Origin: Streptomyces sp. RKAG293
GTDB taxonomy: Bacteria > Actinomycetota > Actinomycetes > Streptomycetales > Streptomycetaceae
Direction: 5' to 3'
DNA: 64,000 nt
NCBI RefSeq assembly: GCF_023701745.1
Contig: NZ_JAJOZB010000001.1
Coordinates: forward strand, 6,991,001 to 7,055,000
Part shown: positions 50,371 through 59,831 of the stretch, piece by piece
Layout: every line of letters starts with the position of its first letter
Numbering within the stretch: position 1 is the first letter of the stretch
Position numbers and translations under genes: made by a program
Notes under the pieces: generated by a model
What the model was told of the DNA's origin: nothing
Seen by the model: only the letters and a program-made list of their open reading frames with translations
The model's database searches: none

Positions 50371-52017
50371 TCAGTCCTTCTTGCAGGGCGTCCCGCGGGA
50401 CAGGGCGTAGCGCCCGCCTATCCGGTACGTGCCCGGCGCCGGCGCGTACAGCCGGGTCCAGTCGCCGGCCTGTTCCAGACAGCCGTGCTCGGAGTCCGTG
50501 GCTCCCGCTATCGCGAGCCACGGCGACCACGGGATGCGCAGCAGCACCGGACCCGACTTCGGGACGTCGACGACCAGCTCGGCCGGTCCCGCCTGGCGGA
50601 CGATCGACGGCGGGTCGGCCATCGGCTCGGCCCCGGTCACGCTGTACAGCCGCCAGTGGTCGTCCTGCCAGACCGGCTGCAGCCAGGCGTGCCCGGCCGC
50701 GACGATCTTCGCCTCGGCCACGGCCGCACCGTCCGGCTCGTCCGACGGCAGGACGACGTACCCGACGCCCCAGCGCTGCAGCCACGCCAGATAGGTGGCC
50801 GGGGTGAGGGTGCCGTCGTAGAAGAGCGGGTTGCGCTCGACGTCCGCCTGCCGGTTCCAGCCGCGGGCGAGGTTGACGTGCGGGGCTATCCCCGACGCCT
50901 CCCAGTGCGAGCGCAGCGGAACGACCTCGACCCGGCCCCGGTCGGCCCCGACCCGGGCCAGTTCGTCTATGAGCCCCTGGGCGTGCTCGATGGTCGCGGT
51001 CACCGGCGCGGTGTTGACCAGGTCGGTGACGGGCTTGGCGACCTGCCAGACCGCGACGGCCAGGAACGCCGCGAAGATGACGAGGGTCTTGCGGCCCCGG
51101 TCGGTCCGCCCCACCGCCGTGGCGAGCAGCGCGGTGCCGCCGAAGAGCAGTGAGAGCCGCTCGACATTGCTGCCGATCGGCGACGGTATCGCCCAGGTCA
51201 GCACTATGCCCGCGGAGTAGACCCAGGATCCGGTGCGCAGGGTGCGCCAGGAGCGCGGCACCAGGAGCGCCACCAGCAGCGCTGCGGCCAGCGGCAGCGC
51301 GGCGAAGTACCAGGTGAACGGCTGCACCCCGTAGAAGGGGAACAGCAGCGAGGTGCCGCCGACGACGATCGGCGGGCTCGCGGCCAGGATGTACGCGTGC
51401 TTGCGCCGCCCGGTGAGGAACAGGGCGCCCGCCAGGACCTCGATGAAGAGCCCGGCCACCGGGCTGCACATGGTGGCCAGCCCGCCCAGCGCGGAGGCCC
51501 CCACGATGCGCGAGGTCCGCTGGTCGTCCTCGGGGAGGACCAGGGCGGTGGCGGCGAGTGCGAACAGCATGCCGAGCGCGAAGGTCACCCGGCCCGACGC
51601 CACGTCGCACCAGAGCGCGAACGCCGTCCACAGCGCGGGCAGCATCGGCTTCCGGATCCGGAAGCGGACCAGCAGATACGCGGCGACGGTCGCGGAGAGC
51701 GTGCCCGCGATCACCGCGGTCGTGCGGACCCCGAGCCACGCCATGATGTACGGCGACAGGATGCTGTACGAAGCGGGGTGCATCCCGCCGTACCAGGAGA
51801 GGTTGTACGCGGAGTCCGGGTGCTCGCGGATGAAGTCCGTCCACGCGAACTGGGCGGCCATGTCACCCGCGTCCTTGGCCAGGAACAGCGCCCACACGAT
51901 GTGCAGCACCGCGGCGAACAGCGTCGCCGCCATCACCGGCCGGCGCGGATCAGCCAGTCGGAGAAAGGACTTGGGACGCTTTGCGGCGGCCCAGCCCGCG
52001 GTCTCCCAGGTGGTCAC
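50371..52017 (-). CDS. Polytopic membrane protein, GT-C glycosyltransferase-like
   Basis: This 548-residue membrane protein has about ten hydrophobic helices in the first 330 residues and a soluble C-terminal domain of about 200 residues. The first loop has DFIREHPDSAYNLSWYGGMHP, with acidic and aromatic residues as in the first extracytoplasmic loop of GT-C enzymes. The C-terminal domain has LQRWGVGYVVLPSDEPDG and ends with two Cys (HGCLEQ, TPCKKD). A lipid-linked sugar transferase is plausible. It could also be an uncharacterised transporter. It diverges from the SpoIIE gene. Confidence 0.75.
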   Translation of the reverse strand: MTTWETAGWAAAKRPKSFLRLADPRRPVMAATLFAAVLHIVWALFLAKDAGDMAAQFAWTDFIREHPDSAYNLSWYGGMHPASYSILSPYIMAWLGVRTTAVIAGTLSATVAAYLLVRFRIRKPMLPALWTAFALWCDVASGRVTFALGMLFALAATALVLPEDDQRTSRIVGASALGGLATMCSPVAGLFIEVLAGALFLTGRRKHAYILAASPPIVVGGTSLLFPFYGVQPFTWYFAALPLAAALLVALLVPRSWRTLRTGSWVYSAGIVLTWAIPSPIGSNVERLSLLFGGTALLATAVGRTDRGRKTLVIFAAFLAVAVWQVAKPVTDLVNTAPVTATIEHAQGLIDELARVGADRGRVEVVPLRSHWEASGIAPHVNLARGWNRQADVERNPLFYDGTLTPATYLAWLQRWGVGYVVLPSDEPDGAAVAEAKIVAAGHAWLQPVWQDDHWRLYSVTGAEPMADPPSIVRQAGPAELVVDVPKSGPVLLRIPWSPWLAIAGATDSEHGCLEQAGDWTRLYAPAPGTYRIGGRYALSRGTPCKKD

Positions 52018-52298
52018 ATTGTTCTCTTCCAGTCGCGGGTCCTACGTGCTCCGGCTTGGATCCCCACCCGGCCGGAGTCGAACTCGCACCACGGATCTGG
52101 AGTTCGAACAGAGATGAAGGACGCTAGCACGTGCTCAGGGGGGCGCTCACGCGCGGGCGTGCGCCTCGATTCGGGCATTGCCCTTCGCGGCACCCGTCCG
52201 CGGTCGTACGGTGGTACAGGTACCGCAGATCTTGCACCGGGGCGGGAGATCCCGGCCGGTCCTGTGAAGCGGCTCCGAGGGAAGGAGCCCACCCAGCC

Positions 52299-54779
52299 AT
52301 GGACCGCCGCATTCCTCCGGGGCTGTCCGGACGGATCCCGCTCGCGGTGATCGTCGTGGACGGCGCGGGACTCGTATCGCACTGGAGCACCGGTGCGCGC
52401 AAACTTTTCGGCTGCTCCAAGGAAGCGGCCGTCGGCCGTCCGGCGGTGGATCTGCTCCCGGTCTCCGGCGCTCTGAACAGCGCGGTCGGGGACGAGAGCG
52501 GGCTGGACGACTTCGGCCCGGAACTGGACGCCCCGCTCAGCGGCGCGACCTCGTACCCCACCGCGGGCCGGGCCCGGCTCTTCGACGACTGCCACGGCGG
52601 CGGCGCGGACCGGGAGGACGGGGCCGTGGACGTCCTGTGGTGGGCGTATCCGCTCGTCGGCCCGGGACCCGAGCGGCTGCTCGTCCTCGCCGCCGACGCG
52701 ACCCAGTTACGGTCCTCGCCGGATTCCGGGCCGGAACAGGACGCGACGGCCGACTCGGATGCTCACTCGGCGGCCGGGGAATTCGAACGGATCGCGCCCG
52801 GCTTCGCGCTGCACACCGAGTTCTCCGGCGCCGACCAGCTAGCCAAGCGGCTGCCCGAGATCCTGCCGAGCATGAATCCGGCGGAGAGCGCCCGGATCGT
52901 CTCCCAGGTGCTGGAGCTCGGCTATCCGGTGCTGGAGTTCAGCCAGCACGACCGGGTGCCGGTCACCCCCGACTGGGGCGTGCCCAGGCGCGACGAGCGC
53001 CGGGCCAGGCAGCGCGCCGCCGCCGCGGCCGCCCAGCTGGACCCGCGGGCCGCGGCCCCGGCCGACCTGGCGCCCGACCTCGAATACGCCGCGGTGCGCG
53101 AGCACCTCGAATTCCTCAACGAGGTCAGCGCCCGTATCGGCACCTCACTGGACCTGGCCCGCACCATCCAGGAGGTGAGCGCGGCCGTGGTGCCGCGCTT
53201 CACCGACGTCGCCGGCTCGTATCTGCGCGAGCAGGTGCTCGCGGGCGAGGGGTTCCCCGACGGGCCGCCGGACGTCACCACCATGTGGTACCGGGTGGCC
53301 GTCGAGCACACCGACGAGCCGGGGCGCTGGGACGACGTGGTTCCGGTCGGCGAGTCGATGCCGTTCCCCGAGCACACCCCGTTCTTCCAGTGCATGACCA
53401 GCGGACAGCCGGTGCTCGTACCGCGGATCTCGGAGCAGATGGGCAACGCGATCGCCGCGCAGTTCGAGAAGCGCGACATCAGCCCGCTGATCAACAACCG
53501 GTCGATGCTCGTGGTGCCGCTCAAGGCCCGCAACGTGGTGCTCGGCTTCATGATCCTGCTGCGCCACCGGGAGCGTGCGGTCTTCAACGACATGGACAAG
53601 GCGACGGGCGCGGAGTTCGCCGCCCGCGCCGGCCTCGTGCTGGACAACGCCCGGATGTACACGTACCAGGAGAATGTCGCCGACACCCTCCAGGACAGCA
53701 TGCTGCCGCACATCACCCCGCGGATGCCGGGCTGTGACGTGGCCACCCGCTATCTGCCCGGGACCCGGCTGGGCCGGGTCGGCGGCGACTGGTTCGACAC
53801 GATCAAGCTGGCCGGCTCGCGGCTGGCACTCGTCGTCGGCGACGTCATGGGGCACGGGCTGAACTCCGCCGCGATGATGGGCCAGCTGCGCACCGCCGTG
53901 CAGACCATGGCGGCGATGGGCATGCCGCCCGCCCAGCTGCTGCGCAATCTCGACGATCTGGCGCAGCGCCTCGGCGAGCACTATCTGGCCACCTGCCTGT
54001 ACGCCGTGTACGACCCGATCGGGTCCGAGCTGGTGATCTCCAACGCCGGACACATCCCGCCGGTCCTGGTGCGGGCGGCCGACGGGCGCAGCGAGCTGCT
54101 CGACGTGCCGACCGGCGCCCCGATCGGGGTGGGCGGCGTCCCGTTCGAGACGGTCACGGTGCCGGTCGCGCAGGGTGACCGGCTGGTGCTGTGCACCGAC
54201 GGGCTGGTCGAGGTGCGCGGGCAGGACATCGGCACCGGCCTGGCCGCGCTGTGCGAGAGCGCCGCGCACCCGGCGGCGTCGATGGACGACGCCTGCGACA
54301 CGATCATCCGCGCGCTCAACCCGCGCGGCGGCCGCAAGGACGACGTCGCCCTGCTGATGGCGCGGCTGAACGGCATCCCGCGTTCGGACGTGGCGACGTG
54401 GCAGCTGGCCCGTCATCCGCGCGAGGCCGCGCACGCCCGCCGGCTGACCCGCGCGACGCTGCGCGACTGGGATCTGGAGGAGGTCTCCGAGACCGCGGAA
54501 CTGCTGGTCGGCGAGGTCGTCACCAACGCCATCCGGCATGCGGGGACCAGTGAGGTCGAGCTGCGCCTGGTGCGGGCCGACGCCCTGCTGTGCGAGGTCA
54601 CGGACGACGACCACGCGGTCCCGGTCCTGCTGAACACCGGCCCCGAGGACGAGTACGGGCGGGGCATGCGGATCGTGAGCCGGCTGGCGCGGCAGTGGGG
54701 TACGAGCCGTACGGCGCAGGGCAAGACGGTCTGGTTCGAGCAGACGCTGCCGCGGTCGGCGTCGCGACGGCGGCGCTGA
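52299..54779 (+). CDS. SpoIIE-family PP2C phosphatase with PAS, GAF and HATPase domains
   Basis: This 826-residue signalling protein starts at the ATG at 52299, with GAAGGAG at 52281-52287. Order: a PAS-like domain at about 5-60 (IVVDGAGLVSHWSTGARKLFG), a GAF domain at about 270-430 with the LARTIQEVSAAVVPRF start, a PP2C/SpoIIE phosphatase at about 460-690 (RVGGDWFD, VVGDVMGHG, LCTDGLVEVRG), and a C-terminal HATPase at about 700-815 (EVVTNAIRHAG). The combination suggests control of anti-sigma-factor antagonists by dephosphorylation and kinase activity. Codon 137 (52707-52709) is TTA, the rare codon read by bldA tRNA, so expression may depend on development. Confidence 0.92.
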   Translation: MDRRIPPGLSGRIPLAVIVVDGAGLVSHWSTGARKLFGCSKEAAVGRPAVDLLPVSGALNSAVGDESGLDDFGPELDAPLSGATSYPTAGRARLFDDCHGGGADREDGAVDVLWWAYPLVGPGPERLLVLAADATQLRSSPDSGPEQDATADSDAHSAAGEFERIAPGFALHTEFSGADQLAKRLPEILPSMNPAESARIVSQVLELGYPVLEFSQHDRVPVTPDWGVPRRDERRARQRAAAAAAQLDPRAAAPADLAPDLEYAAVREHLEFLNEVSARIGTSLDLARTIQEVSAAVVPRFTDVAGSYLREQVLAGEGFPDGPPDVTTMWYRVAVEHTDEPGRWDDVVPVGESMPFPEHTPFFQCMTSGQPVLVPRISEQMGNAIAAQFEKRDISPLINNRSMLVVPLKARNVVLGFMILLRHRERAVFNDMDKATGAEFAARAGLVLDNARMYTYQENVADTLQDSMLPHITPRMPGCDVATRYLPGTRLGRVGGDWFDTIKLAGSRLALVVGDVMGHGLNSAAMMGQLRTAVQTMAAMGMPPAQLLRNLDDLAQRLGEHYLATCLYAVYDPIGSELVISNAGHIPPVLVRAADGRSELLDVPTGAPIGVGGVPFETVTVPVAQGDRLVLCTDGLVEVRGQDIGTGLAALCESAAHPAASMDDACDTIIRALNPRGGRKDDVALLMARLNGIPRSDVATWQLARHPREAAHARRLTRATLRDWDLEEVSETAELLVGEVVTNAIRHAGTSEVELRLVRADALLCEVTDDDHAVPVLLNTGPEDEYGRGMRIVSRLARQWGTSRTAQGKTVWFEQTLPRSASRRRR

Positions 54780-54862
54780 GGGGGCCGGCTGTTCGGCGGC
54801 CGGCCGCCGCGTCACCGCGTACCGAGTCACCGAGGTTTCGTCGGATCCTGGGGAGTCCCGAA

Positions 54863-55585
54863 ATGAACGTGCCCGGCACCTACACGCAGGCCTGGGAGAG
54901 TTTCTGGCGCGACGCGCCCGCCACGTCCGGGGCGGTCTTCTGGGACGCGGACGCGTCCCTCACCGCCGCACTGCAGCTGCCGCTCTTCGAGCCGTACTTC
55001 GACGCCGGCCTGCCGGTCGTCGACTTCGGCTGCGGCAACGGCACCCAGACCCGGTACCTCGCGGAGCGCTACGACCGGGTGGTCGGGGTGGACCTGTCCG
55101 AGGCGGCGGTCGGCCACGCGCGCCGCGCGGACCCGCACGGCGTCGCCGAGTACCAGCAGCTCAACGGTGCCGACGCGGCCGCGACACGCCGGCTGCACGC
55201 GGAGATCGGTGACGCGAACGTCTATATGCGGGGTGTGCTGCACCAGTGCGAACCGGCGGACCGGGCGCCGCTGGTCGAGGGCATCGCGGCCCTGCTCGGC
55301 GAGCGGGGCCGGGTGTTCGCGGTCGAGCTGGCCGCGGCCGCGAAGGGCGTCCTGCTGGGCATCGCCCAGGGGCCCGGCGGCCCGCCGCCGAAGCTGGGGG
55401 CGGTGTTCGCGCACGGCCTCACCCCGGGTGAGGTGGCCGACGAGGCGGTCCCCGGCTACTTCCGGGCCGCGGGTCTCGAGCTGCTGGCCGGCGGTGAGCA
55501 GCCGCTGACGACGACGGAGTTCCGTACCGACGGCACACGCATCGAGCTGCCGTCGAACTGGCTGGTGGCGGGCGGTGGACGCTAG
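54863..55585 (+). CDS. Class I SAM-dependent methyltransferase
   Basis: This 240-residue methyltransferase has a Rossmann-type core: VVDFGCGNGTQTRYLAERYDRVVGVDLSEAAV (motif I and the SAM-ribose acid, near residues 49-80), followed by MRGVLHQC and GRVFAVELA. The start at 54863 follows GGGAG at 54851-54855. The acceptor is not evident. The gene sits 83 bp after the SpoIIE phosphatase and may be cotranscribed. The DNA between it and the peptidase operon contains a lone DnaA-box-like TTATCCACA (55623-55631). Confidence 0.87.
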   Translation: MNVPGTYTQAWESFWRDAPATSGAVFWDADASLTAALQLPLFEPYFDAGLPVVDFGCGNGTQTRYLAERYDRVVGVDLSEAAVGHARRADPHGVAEYQQLNGADAAATRRLHAEIGDANVYMRGVLHQCEPADRAPLVEGIAALLGERGRVFAVELAAAAKGVLLGIAQGPGGPPPKLGAVFAHGLTPGEVADEAVPGYFRAAGLELLAGGEQPLTTTEFRTDGTRIELPSNWLVAGGGR

Positions 55586-55673
55586 CGTCCGGCCGGGTTT
55601 GTAGAGGTCTGGACCACTGCAGTTATCCACAGCTCTGGTATGCGCTGCCCAAAACCGCGTAGCGTTGCCTCGC

Positions 55674-56507
55674 ATGAAGATCCTCATCTCGGCCGACATG
55701 GAGGGCGCCACCGGCGTCACCTGGCCTGCCGATGTGTTGCCGGGAAGCGAGCAGTGGCAGCGCTGCCGCCATATGTTCACGTCCGACGTGAATGCCGCGA
55801 TCGCCGGGTTCTTCGACGGCGGAGCCGACCAGGTCCTGGTGAACGAGGCGCACTGGACCATGCGCAACCTGCTGCTGGAGAAACTCGACGAGCGGGCCGA
55901 GATGCTCACCGGCCGGCACAAGGACCTGTCGATGGTCGAGGGCGTGCAGCACGGGGACGTCGACGGCATCGCGTTCGTCGGCTATCACACGGGCGCCGGG
56001 ACCGAGGGCGTGCTCGCGCACACCTATCTCGCCAACTCGATCACGGGCGTCTGGGCCAACGGCGAACCGGCGAGCGAGGGGCGGCTGAACGCGCTGGTCG
56101 TCGCCGAGTACGGTGTGCCGGTGATCCTGGTGACCGGCGACGACCGGACCGGCGCCGACGCGCGCGGCTACGCCCCGCGGGCCCGTACGGTCGCGGTCAA
56201 GGACTATGTGTCGCGATACGCGGCGGTCTGCCGGCCCCCGGCCAGGACCGCGGCCGACATCCGGGCCGCGGCGAAGGAAGCGGTGGCCCTCGCGGTGCGC
56301 CATGAGCCCGCGCAGGACGGACCGTTCCACATCGAGCTCGAGTTCGATGCCGTACACCTTGCCGGGGCCGCCACGGTGGTGCCCGGCGTGGCGCGGACCG
56401 GCGAACGCCGAGTCGGCTACACATCACCGACCATGTACGAGGGCATCCGCGCTTTCAAGGCGGTCACCACGCTCGTGTCGGCAGCGGTGGAGGAACAGTA
56501 TGGCTGA
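55674..56507 (+). CDS. dppA: M55-family D-aminopeptidase (DppA-like)
   Basis: This zinc D-aminopeptidase has 277 residues and is probably a cytoplasmic decamer as in Bacillus DppA, removing N-terminal D-residues. Metal ligands match the family: Asp8 and Glu10 (SADMEG), His60 (NEAHW), His105 (GYHTGAG) and Glu135 (ASEGRLN); His116 is in the place of the catalytic histidine. ATG 55674 is chosen because the fold starts at MKILISADMEG. It is the first gene of a tightly coupled four-gene peptidase operon; the next gene begins within its last 8 bp. Confidence 0.93.
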   Translation: MKILISADMEGATGVTWPADVLPGSEQWQRCRHMFTSDVNAAIAGFFDGGADQVLVNEAHWTMRNLLLEKLDERAEMLTGRHKDLSMVEGVQHGDVDGIAFVGYHTGAGTEGVLAHTYLANSITGVWANGEPASEGRLNALVVAEYGVPVILVTGDDRTGADARGYAPRARTVAVKDYVSRYAAVCRPPARTAADIRAAAKEAVALAVRHEPAQDGPFHIELEFDAVHLAGAATVVPGVARTGERRVGYTSPTMYEGIRAFKAVTTLVSAAVEEQYG

Positions 56508-57858
56508 GCAAGCGGTCTTCGAGTCGGTCGGCCTGGGGGTGGACCAGCAGGCGCTGGACGAGGTGGTGCGCTTCACCTCCGAGCTGATCCGGATCGACAC
56601 GACCAACCGCGGCGGCGGCGACGGCAACGAGCGGCCCGCCGCCGAATACGTCGCCGCGCTGCTGTCCGACGCCGGGATCGAGCCGATGATCCTGGAGTCC
56701 GCCCCCGGCCGTACCAATGTGGTGGCCCGTATCGAGGGCAGCGACCCCGGGGCCGACGCGCTGCTGGTCCACGGCCATCTGGACGTCGTCCCGGCCGAGC
56801 CCGCGGACTGGAGCGTGCACCCCTTCTCCGGCGAGATCCGCGACGGAGTGGTCTGGGGCCGCGGCGCGGTCGACATGAAGAACATGGACGCGATGGTGCT
56901 GGCCACGGTGCGGGCCATGGCCCGCACCGGCCGCCGCCCGGCCCGGGACCTCGTGCTCGCCTTCACCGCGGACGAGGAGGACAGCGCCGTGTACGGCTCC
57001 GGCTTCCTCGCGGACCAGCACGCCGCGCTCTTCGAGGGCTGTACCGAGGGCATCAGCGAATCGGGCGCCTTCACCTTCCACGCGGGCGGCGGTATGCGGC
57101 TGTACCCGGTGGCCGCCGGCGAGCGCGGCACCGCCTGGCTCCGGCTGACCGCGCACGGCAAGGCCGGACACGGCTCCAAGGTCAATCCGGCGAACGCGGT
57201 CAGCAGGCTGGCCGCGGCCATCGCGCGGATCGGTGAGCACGACTGGCCGGTCCGGCTGACCGCCACCGTGCGCGCCTCGCTCACCGAACTCGCCGCGCTG
57301 CACGGCATCGAACCCGATCTGGACGATGTGGACGGGCTGCTCGGCAAGCTCGGCCCGGCCGCCGCGCTCGTCGAGCCGACGGTCCGCAACAGCGCGAACC
57401 CGACGATGCTGCAGGCCGGTTACAAGATCAACGTCATCCCCGGCACCTCGACCGCGTATGTGGACGGACGGATGCTGCCCGGCGGCGAGGCCGAGTTCAC
57501 CGAGACCATGGACCGGCTCACCGGGCCGGACGTCGAGTGGGAGTTCCACCACCGCGAGGTGCCGCTCCAGGCTCCGGTGGACTCGCCGACGTACGCCGCG
57601 ATGCGCGAGGCGCTGGAGCACTTCGACCCGGAAGCGCACGTCGTCCCGTACTGCATGTCGGGTGGCACGGACGCCAAGCAGTTCTCCCGGCTCGGCATCA
57701 CCGGCTACGGCTTCTCACCGCTCAAGCTGCCCCCGGGCTTCGACTACCAGGCGCTCTTCCACGGAGTGGACGAGCGCGTGCCGGTCGAGGCGCTGCACTT
57801 CGGCGTCCAGGTGCTCGACCGCTTTCTGACCTCCTCCTCAGGGAAGGCACCGGAATGA
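56500..57858 (+). CDS. M20-family metallopeptidase
   Basis: This 452-residue dinuclear zinc peptidase or amidohydrolase of the M20 family has [12 protein letters not shown] (His ligand, near residue 88) followed by GRGAVDMKN (bridging Asp), [12 protein letters not shown] (Glu pair), and the final HGVDE. The dimerisation domain is represented by [14 protein letters not shown]. It overlaps the M55 gene by 8 bp and the S9 gene by 4 bp (ATGA). The likely role is cleavage of dipeptides released by neighbouring enzymes. It could equally be a carboxypeptidase; the substrate is inferred from the operon. Confidence 0.92.
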   Translation: MAEQAVFESVGLGVDQQALDEVVRFTSELIRIDTTNRGGGDGNERPAAEYVAALLSDAGIEPMILESAPGRTNVVARIEGSDPGADALLVHGHLDVVPAEPADWSVHPFSGEIRDGVVWGRGAVDMKNMDAMVLATVRAMARTGRRPARDLVLAFTADEEDSAVYGSGFLADQHAALFEGCTEGISESGAFTFHAGGGMRLYPVAAGERGTAWLRLTAHGKAGHGSKVNPANAVSRLAAAIARIGEHDWPVRLTATVRASLTELAALHGIEPDLDDVDGLLGKLGPAAALVEPTVRNSANPTMLQAGYKINVIPGTSTAYVDGRMLPGGEAEFTETMDRLTGPDVEWEFHHREVPLQAPVDSPTYAAMREALEHFDPEAHVVPYCMSGGTDAKQFSRLGITGYGFSPLKLPPGFDYQALFHGVDERVPVEALHFGVQVLDRFLTSSSGKAPE

Positions 57859-59831
57859 CCCAGGACGTCCCGTACGGAGCCTGGCCGTCGCCGATCGGCG
57901 CGGCGACCGCCGCGTCGCACGACGGCGGCCCCGAATTCGTGGGCTTCGTCGGGGACGAGGTGTGGTGGACCGAGCCGCGTCCCGCCGAGGGCGGGCGCCG
58001 CGCGCTGGTCCGGCGGCTCGCGGACGGCAGCGAGCAGTGCCCGCTGCCCGCACCGTGGAACGTCCGCAGCCGCGTCATGGAGTACGGCGGCCGCCCGTGG
58101 GCCGGCACACCGGACGCGGACGGCCCGCTGATCGTCTTCGCGAACTTCGCCGACCAGCGCCTGTACGCGTACCGGCCGGGCGCGGAACCGCTGCCGCTGA
58201 CACCCGTCTCGGCGGTGGGCGACGGTCTGCGGTGGGTGGACCCGCAGATCCACCAGGACCGCGACGAGGTCTGGTGCGTCCTCGAGGAGTTCACCGGCGA
58301 CGGGCCCTCCGACGTGCGGCGCGTCATCGCCGCCGTGCCGCTGGACGGGTCGGCCGCCGCCGACCGCGGCGCGGTGCGTGAACTGACCGACGGCACCGAC
58401 CGGTTCGTCACCGCCCCCCGGCTCTCGCCGGACGGACGGCAGGTCGTCTGGATCGCCTGGAACCATCCGCTGATGCCCTGGGACGGCACCGAGCTCAAGC
58501 TCGCGCAGGTCGGGAAGGACGGCTCCTTCAGCGGCGCCCGCACCCTGATCGGCGGCCCCGAGGAGTCGGTCGCGCAGGCCGAATGGGCCGCGGACGGCAC
58601 CCTGATCGCCGCCACGGACCGCACCGGCTGGTGGAACCTGCACCGTGTCGACCCCGGCACCGGCGAGGCCGTCAACCTCTGCCCGCGCCAGGAGGAGTTC
58701 GCCGGCCCGGTGTGGAAGCTCGGCTACCGCTGGTTCGCACCCGTCGGCGAGGGACTGCTCGCGGTTCTGCACGGCGTCGGGGCCCAGCGCCTCGCCATAC
58801 TCGACCCGGCCACCGGCGAACTGGCCGACGTTCCGGGCCGCTGGACGGAATGGGCCGCCGGTCTCGCCACGTCCGGCACCCGGGTGCTGGACGTGGCCGC
58901 GAGCGCGCGCTCCTCGTCCGAGATCGTCGAACTCGACACCAGCACCGGGCACGCCCGCGTCATCGGCTGCGCGCACCAGGACGCCGTCGACCCCGCGTAT
59001 CTGCCGGACCCCACCGCCCGGACCTTCATTGGACCCGGCGGGCGTGAGGTGCACGCGCAGGTGTACCCGCCGCGCAACCCGGCGGCCGGCGCACCGGCGG
59101 GCGAGCTGCCGCCCTATGTGATCTGGGTGCACGGCGGCCCCACCAGCAGGGTCCCGATGGTGCTCGATGTGGAGATCGCCTACTTCACCTCGCGGGGCAT
59201 CGGCGTCGCGGAGGTCAACTACGGGGGCTCCACCGGCTACGGCCGCGCCTACCGCGAGCGGCTCCGTGAACAGTGGGGCGTCGTGGACGTCGAGGACTGC
59301 GCCGCCGTCGCCCAGGCTCTCGTCGACGAGGGCACCGCGGACGGGGCCCGGCTCGCGATCCGCGGCGGCAGCGCCGGCGGCTGGACCACCGGAGCCTCGC
59401 TCACCTCCACCGACCTGTACGCGTGCGGTGCCATCAGCTTCCCGATCCTGGACCTCACCGGCTGGTCGGCGAACGGTGAGACGCACGACTTCGAATCGCG
59501 GTACCTGGAGTCCCTCGTCGGCCCGCTCGCCGAGGTCCCCGACCGGTACCACGACCGCTCGCCGGTCAACAGCGCCGACCGCGTCACCGCACCGTTCCTG
59601 CTGTTGCAGGGACTGGACGACGTGATCTGCCCGCCCGTCCAGTGCGAGCGCTTCCTGGAACGGATCGCCGGGCGCGGCATCCCGCACGCGTACCTCACCT
59701 TCGAGGGCGAAGGCCATGGATTCCGCCGCGAGGACACCATCGTCGCCTGCCTCGAGGCCGAACTCTCGCTCTACGGGCAGGTCTTCGGCTTCGTGCCGCC
59801 CGGTGTGCCGCAGCTGGGGCTCACCACATGA
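57855..59831 (+). CDS. S9-family prolyl-oligopeptidase-type peptidase
   Basis: This 658-residue serine peptidase has an N-terminal beta-propeller (residues about 30-380) and a C-terminal alpha/beta hydrolase domain. The triad is Ser506 in RGGSAGGW, Asp588 or Asp589 in GLDDVICPP and His621 in EGEGHGFR. There is no signal peptide, so it is cytoplasmic. The propeller limits entry to short peptides. It overlaps both neighbours by 4 bp (ATGA at 57855 and at 59828). An acylaminoacyl- or dipeptidyl-peptidase activity is plausible. Confidence 0.93.
   Translation: MTQDVPYGAWPSPIGAATAASHDGGPEFVGFVGDEVWWTEPRPAEGGRRALVRRLADGSEQCPLPAPWNVRSRVMEYGGRPWAGTPDADGPLIVFANFADQRLYAYRPGAEPLPLTPVSAVGDGLRWVDPQIHQDRDEVWCVLEEFTGDGPSDVRRVIAAVPLDGSAAADRGAVRELTDGTDRFVTAPRLSPDGRQVVWIAWNHPLMPWDGTELKLAQVGKDGSFSGARTLIGGPEESVAQAEWAADGTLIAATDRTGWWNLHRVDPGTGEAVNLCPRQEEFAGPVWKLGYRWFAPVGEGLLAVLHGVGAQRLAILDPATGELADVPGRWTEWAAGLATSGTRVLDVAASARSSSEIVELDTSTGHARVIGCAHQDAVDPAYLPDPTARTFIGPGGREVHAQVYPPRNPAAGAPAGELPPYVIWVHGGPTSRVPMVLDVEIAYFTSRGIGVAEVNYGGSTGYGRAYRERLREQWGVVDVEDCAAVAQALVDEGTADGARLAIRGGSAGGWTTGASLTSTDLYACGAISFPILDLTGWSANGETHDFESRYLESLVGPLAEVPDRYHDRSPVNSADRVTAPFLLLQGLDDVICPPVQCERFLERIAGRGIPHAYLTFEGEGHGFRREDTIVACLEAELSLYGQVFGFVPPGVPQLGLTT

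Noticed and set aside
55623-55631. TTATCCACA, a DnaA-box-like nonamer
   Set aside because: It is a single copy with no partner boxes, no dnaA or dnaN gene and no AT-rich unwinding element. It does not support an origin.
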